NCBI RefSeq assembly: GCF_036669915.1
Contig: NC_089324.1
Location: forward strand, 1,509,174-1,573,173
From: Pocillopora verrucosa
Lineage: Eukaryota > Cnidaria > Anthozoa > Scleractinia > Pocilloporidae
Length of the DNA: 64,000 nucleotides
Reading direction: 5' to 3'
Shown here: in pieces, positions 58,394 to 64,000 of the stretch
Position numbering within the stretch: position 1 is the first letter of the stretch
How the letters are laid out: each line of letters begins with the position of its first letter
The notes under the pieces: generated by a model
What the model saw: only the letters and a program-made list of their open reading frames with translations
Told to the model about the DNA's origin: nothing
Database searches by the model: none
Position numbers and translations under genes: made by a program

Positions 58394-61300
58394 ATGTTAA
58401 ATGTAAGTAGACGTGCATGCTTTTTTTGGCTTTGGTTGCACAACGCTGACTTAAAAAGTGAACTATTGCAAGTTTGATACCGCTCGATCCACAACTCTTA
58501 CCTCCCTCTGTGCCGATCTCGAGAACAAGAAGAATCTTCCCTCACTGTGTTTTCCCCTCTATTTTTGATAGAAAATTAAGGCGACCTCTCTTCAAGTGAC
58601 GTTAGTACTTTTGGCCTTGATTATCTTGCCAATTTCTACTTCGGGAAATCCCGCTTGGCAGAGACTGAGACCCGAAAAGAGGGTGAGTATGTAATTAAAA
58701 AAGAAACGCCATGGCAAATACTGAAAAGCTTACGTTTCGAGCGTTAGTTCGTTGTTCCGAGTCACAACAAATTCGAAAAGTATGTAGCTATTTCGACCGC
58801 CGAAGTAGACGCAGATTCTCGTGCAGTTCACTAAAAAATCTTCGAGTTCAACACGTGGCTTTTATCAGAGTCAGACATCCAAAGCGAAATCAGGAAATGA
58901 CTTGACACTTTATTGAACCGATGAGTCTTAAATAAAAATTTACTATAGTAATCATCGCAAAGTTCATTCTTCATAATAATATTCTAAAAATGTCAAAACA
59001 TTGTTTTATTCAGGCACATATGTTTGGGTGTAAATAAGAAGTGAACCTCATTTATCATCCATTCTCGAAATGGTCTCTTTAACGGATCAAGGAAAGTGCT
59101 AATCAAATCCAGAAATGTTTTCAGTTAAGGGTTTGCTTCAGAATTTTCAACGAGCCAAACGTCTGTCCGTCGCAGATGAGAGCTCTCATCTCATCAAAAG
59201 TGTTTCATTTTGATAAGAAAACAAAGGGTATATGCATTTCGTGTATATTTTCAAATTGCAACATTTTTGCACATAAATACATATTAAAGATATATATATG
59301 TATATATATATATGTGTGTGTATAGAAAAAGATATCGATTGCTTTGAACGAAACGTGCCATTCATGATATAGCTGTCAAAAATTTTAATGATAATTTTAC
59401 ACCTAAAGGTAGTGGACTACAATGTTCGCATAAGCGAGTCCGGAGAGAATTACACTCAGAAAATTGAAGTGAATCAAGTAAAGAATACCGCATTGTTCGA
59501 AGTTCCCGCCCATCCTGGTGTTGATCGTTCTGATGTCCTACATGATTTTAACCAAGTGAGTTTTAGCGTAGACGAATTCTTACTCAACTTTCATTATTAC
59601 TGTAAAGCCTCGACTCTTTTTACCTTTTTACACATAAATTTAGCATCACTCATGCAAAATCCAGAAGCTGCTCAATTCTTTCTAACCTCACTGTTAACAG
59701 ACAAGGGTCGCACTCACGTATTTTTGTCCGGGTGAACTCCTGTATCGACTTCCATCCTCGCTACTTGTTTTTACTAGCTACAAGCTCTTCAGTAATTGTA
59801 TATCTTTCCATTTTTCCATTTTTTATTTTTTTACTGTGAAATAATGCAACGTAGCTTAAAAAAGCGATATTTAGCCATTGCATAAGTATTTGATATCATT
59901 TTCCTTATATCTCTTTATTTATCGCACCAGAATTTGACGATGCTGCGAATCCCAGAAGAGAATACCTGCTATCTGTTTCCTCTCGTGAAGGAGCAGACGA
60001 CCCCTGAAAAGTTGATTAGGGATCTCGACAAAGCCAGCGGGGTGAGAGCAATTGATACTTTTACAATAAATCGTATCGTAATTTAATTGTTTCATTATTT
60101 GTCGTAATAATTTTGAATAATACCGGTGCAATTTATCCCGGAAAACCCCCTTCATGGCCAAACTACACTTCAGGATGACAGGCCGGGCAAGGGCGCGAGT
60201 TATTTTCATGATAAGCGATTTAGCTCGACATAGTTAATAATCAACTAGAACTTGATATGGGACAAATACTACTATGGCTGTATACTTTCCGATGCTTTGA
60301 GCGTTGATCCGGGTCAATCGAAGGATTGTGAATTACCTGTGCGTGTGTCTAAATACCAGAATATGCAGTTAGGTTATTGGGGTAAGCTTGGGAAAGGATG
60401 ATAGTAAATGTTTAGCAAATCAGTGGGGCGTGTTCTTTGTTCTTTTATTCTGACTTGAAATTCAAAGTTTCGATTATAAAAATAAATATTGTTTTTGAAA
60501 TTTTGCGATTCCCTAGCGTTCTGATTCATACCTTAATTTGGTGAAGGAAAGTCCCCAGAAAAATACGTTTTGAAACAACCATCATAAGCTTAGGACTGAG
60601 ATTTCTTTGCGACCAGTGAAAAAGAATGCGAAGAGAAAAACAAAAAGGGATCATGATTTAATTGCAAGTTTAACGCGAATGTAAAAATCATGGGCCTGAT
60701 TTTGAAACAGTGTACTTTGTGAAGTCCTGACACACTTCGCCCTCTTTGTATACTATCACACAAATTCGAAAACGATTTAACAAAATATTGAATCCTTAAC
60801 TCTATCAGATGGTTGTGACGGAGACCAAGCGGGTTGATAACACTTGGATTCTTGACGGCCAGCTAACAGACCGGTCCACACTCAGCGAGGAGTTGGCGCA
60901 ATTTTGTGCAAAATACTTCATATACCATGTGAAAAAAACCCACGATTCGTTAAGTGTAGCAAAAGGTAAGACAACAAAACTATCAAGTCAAATTTCGTCA
61001 AGAAAACTTCACATAGCCTAGCGTTGTCACGAGGTCATTTACGCACACACACCTGAACGGACGCACAGATCTCTCGCGTGCGCGTTATTTGTATTCTTGC
61101 CAACTCTCCGTAGCCTGAGTTCGACATCCAATCAGCAACGCTCGTCAATTAACAGCTCAAAATTGTCAGTTCTTTCAGAACGTCTAATAAAGTTGTTTTG
61201 CTATTTTTCTAACTCTGTAAAATCAAATTACAAATTATAGCATCGGTTGATAGATGATTAACTGTTCCTATTTCTGTGCTGTAGCAGAAAGCCATATAAT

Positions 61301-62013
61301 CGTGGAGGCGGAGTAGTAAACAAACTATGTCCAGATGCTGCCATAGATGCCTGTATTTCGCCTAAATTTTATATAGCCTGCGTAGCAAGAGTTTGATTTT
61401 AATTTGGACTCAAGGAATTAAAAAATAAATCCATCTGGGCGAGCTGGAAGTCACGCACACACCACACGCACTCACACCCGCACAGACACACCACTGCTCT
61501 CTTGCACGCGTGTCCATTGCATCCTTACCGAGCGTCTGCAACGTAGACTAAATCTCACATCCAATAAACAACGGCCGTCTCTAACAATTTAGAATGTCTA
61601 GTTCTTTCAGAAAGTCTACGTTGTTTTGCTATTGTCTCTGACTTTGTTAAATCAAATTATAAAATGCAGAATCACTTGGGTAACGATTTAATGTTCCTCT
61701 CTCTGTTGCTGTTGCTGTTGTAGAAAGCCATACAATCCAAAAGCGAAGGACCAGAAGAATAAACAGACTTTGTCCTGGCGGCATGGATCTAGATGATGCC
61801 TTCAACACCTGTTATGATATGCCTAAATTTAGGTGCAGAGTTCGAACAAGAACATGCTACAAGTATGTGATTTGTAGTAATATTGGCGAAGATAGACCGG
61901 ATAATTGGATCGACGTACGAGTCCCCAGGGCGGCTCCCCAAAGTTTAAATTGCCGTGAAGAGCACATCTGGAATGCAATCGTGTGTTGTGAATACACTTG
62001 CATGCATAAATAA
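58394..62013 (+). CDS. P6: BRICHOS precursor with nine-cysteine peptide
   Basis: Exons: 58394-58402, 58572-58682, 59409-59555, 59931-60041, 60809-60965, 61724-62013; 825 bp, 274 residues, frame continuous. The start exon holds only three codons (M-L-N). The signal peptide is completed in exon 2 (VTLVLLALIILPISTSG). BRICHOS Asp86, cysteines 102 and 159; polybasic KRRTRR at 185-190; then cysteines 195, 208, 216, 223, 229, 255, 266, 267 and 271, ending three residues after the last. Loop C5-C6 is 25 residues and differs strongly from P4, while flanking introns are nearly identical. The best candidate for a working gene of the P4/P6 type. Peptide release by furin-like cleavage is inferred. Confidence 0.85.
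61288..61396 (+). pseudogene. Decayed duplicate of the P6 terminal exon
   Basis: Starts AAAGCCATATAATC after a CAG acceptor. A frame offset from the splice phase reads VNKLCPDAAIDACISPKFYI, then ACVARV and a stop, matching the first third of the nine-cysteine peptide (compare LCPGGMDLDDAFNTC). Confidence 0.65.
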
Positions 62014-62272
62014 ATAAGCAAATTATCTTCAGCTCCCTAACTAGTAACCCGCATTTTCTACGAATTAGTCTTAAACATACAATTAAACATAAAAGAGAAT
62101 ATTTGAACGTTCACTTGTATGTTTGACGTCATGATCACATGGCTACGCTAGAAGACAGACAAAGTTCCTTTCCTTTACACAATGCGACAACTATCAGAGC
62201 GATAGGTACCTTGACCAGTTTGTATCAACAAGTGGTTATTTTCTTTTTGTAAAATAAGCGATATTTAATAGA

Positions 62273-62278
62273 AATAAA
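62273..62278 (+). terminator. Candidate polyadenylation signal of P6
   Basis: AATAAA, 260 bases after the stop, in sequence conserved with P4. Confidence 0.4.
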
Positions 62279-62279
62279 G

Positions 62280-64000
62280 TATAGAACTTTTTGGAGAAGG
62301 AGAGAGTAACTGTGTCTATTTCTAAGAAAGGTTTTTTTTTTTTGGTGGGGGGAGGGGGGGCGGAGGGGAGCTCACGTGGCTTTTAGGGGGAATAGAACGG
62401 GATCAGTCGTCGCCAACAGAGAAAAAGAGTATAACGAGGGGCGTATGGAAAATCGACTCCCAGTTAATTTCTATAGAACAGGGATAATAGGAATATTGCA
62501 AAGCCTTATAGGGGATCAGGAAACCGCCGGCAACCCCCATCCCTCCGATTATCCCAAGGTGACCAGGGCTGGTTGTGGGAAGACCCAGTTGGAAAACCTT
62601 CCCAAGCAATTCCATTAAAACACTTGCACCCAAGTATTCGAGACAGGCAAGCTCCAACACACCTGCTTAGAGTCTGCATGAATGATTCAAACGCTTGTCC
62701 ATAAGAGAATGGACTCGAAACTGGGATCCATTACAGCTTATCAACCTTCCTACAGATACTCCGAAAGAATTTTAAGGCTTAACAGACGGGACTTTCCTCT
62801 GTTACCAGCGCAGGATGATATAAATTTCGGGTCTATACTCACTTTTTCTGTTGTATAAGTTTTGTTTTATTAGAATAACACGAGGCATGAAGAGCGGAAA
62901 ATTAGCGTTAATTCTTGCAAACAATGCTCTTACAGACACTTAGTACTCAAATGAAGTCTCTGCGTCATTACTGACTCATTTACGCACAGTAGTATCTATA
63001 AGGTGCGATAATTCAACAGATAGGGATTACTGAAAGGATTAAATTACTGTCTCTTACATTCGTCACAAAATTTAATTAGACGGCGCGAGAATACAATGCT
63101 AATGACGTGGCTTAGAAACGCATTTTCACTTTTACTGCGAAAACCTTTGTTAAAAAGCAATGACGTCGTTATTCCCGGCTTTTGTAGCGTTTTAAAAAGC
63201 ATATCTATGTTTCTAACAGGAAATGAAACTCAGTTTCCATTGAAATATTATTTCATAAAGGCACTTCAACTTCATTATTTGCGAAGAATTGAGAAGTCAA
63301 CAAGTTCTTCGGTCGATAATCTAAGCGTTTTTGTCCGTTGAAGTACGTTACAGAAACTTGGCGGATTTAACATTAACACAGAATTTAGCGTTCAACTGCT
63401 GAAGTCGTAAAGTGGCTCTGTGGACTCTAAAGCCTTTCGTTTGTAAACGCCACATTAACGCCGTATTTCAACCTTAATTAACAGGGACCACAAAAATGCG
63501 CTCATTACACGATAAGCTTACATTCAAATGAAGCTATTCGACTTTCAATACATTACTAATGTTAAAACTTTTTATTTTCCATTTAACTTTACCAAAAACT
63601 ACTTTATATCACAATTAATTAAGCTTACAACGCGTAACATATCGTTTTTTAACGATGAAAACTGCTACGGTCGAACAGCACCTACTACAGTTCCCAAAGA
63701 TCTATTTCCTCAAAATTCCCCGGGGAAAAGCACATTTTCGGTATGAAAACAGCTTCAGTTTACATCGTTTAATTGGGACATCTTTAGGTTTGCCAAGTAA
63801 AGTATTTTCAATTATTTTTTTAAGATATAGGTCGATATCAGTTCTAGAAAATGTTTACATTAAGAACGCTTTAGATTCCCGAGAAAAGTCTCGAAAATTT
63901 TGCTGTTGCATTTGAAAATGCGTGGCAAGGCTTTGCCAAGATATGAAGTACTGAAGTTCTCGTTGACGAGAAGGAAAACTCCTTTTAACGAGCAAATCTC
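62280..64000. other. Downstream flank of P6
   Basis: Matches the P4 downstream region to about 63780, then becomes unique. G-rich run at 62342-62365. No gene seen to the window end. Confidence 0.4.

Larger units (their letters stand above)
51980..63780. repeat. Segmental duplication, copy 2
   Basis: Direct repeat of 39960-51830, starting within 150 bp of the end of copy 1. Contains P5, the LINE 3' end and P6. Confidence 0.85.

Overview
This is eukaryotic, intron-rich, AT-rich nuclear DNA packed with short mobile elements. A TMEM87A orthologue with 27 coding exons, Penelope-like and non-LTR retroelement remnants, hammerhead-type ribozyme motifs and tRNA-derived SINEs fit a cnidarian, probably a stony coral or another anthozoan. 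That assignment is an inference from protein resemblance and repeat style; no species marker was seen. All gene models were read by eye from splice sites, reading-frame continuity and comparison between copies.

Region 1 (1-2.5 kb) holds a minus-strand exon resembling a J-domain, and a MITE split by a truncated LINE. Region 2 (2.5-21.8 kb, plus strand) is one gene, TMEM87A, a Golgi seven-transmembrane GOLD-domain protein. Its 27 exons join in frame to 686 residues and end with the family's typical C-terminus. Compared with vertebrate TMEM87A it carries an extra lysine/glutamate/serine-rich luminal segment built from eight small phase-0 exons. Its introns hold a Penelope-like remnant, foldback elements, several SINEs and many MITEs. 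Region 3 (21.8-25.6 kb) is 3' flank with MITEs.

Region 4 (25.6-62.3 kb) is a tandem array of BRICHOS-domain secreted precursor genes, called P1 to P6 here. P1 and P2 are on the minus strand; P3, P4, P5 and P6 are on the plus strand. Complete members share one plan: signal-peptide exon, a 147-bp exon, a 111-bp exon, a 157-169-bp exon ending in phase 1, and a terminal exon. The terminal exon begins with a polybasic, furin-like site followed by a peptide with nine conserved cysteines. The middle loop of that peptide varies from 7 to 55 residues. The layout matches that of annelid BRICHOS antimicrobial precursors such as arenicin, but I do not recognise the nine-cysteine peptide. It is the best candidate here for an undescribed system.

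The array grew by a roughly 12-kb direct duplication (about 39.96-51.83 kb copied to 51.98-63.78 kb). This left P5 as a headless fragment: only its last two exons, with the splice donor between them lost. P4 has a one-base deletion in its signal-peptide exon. Decayed extra copies of the terminal exon lie inside P4 and P6, so peptide-coding exons have been gained and lost repeatedly. Intergenic space holds a non-LTR retrotransposon 3' end in both duplicate copies, a minisatellite, (TA)n tracts and truncated MITEs.
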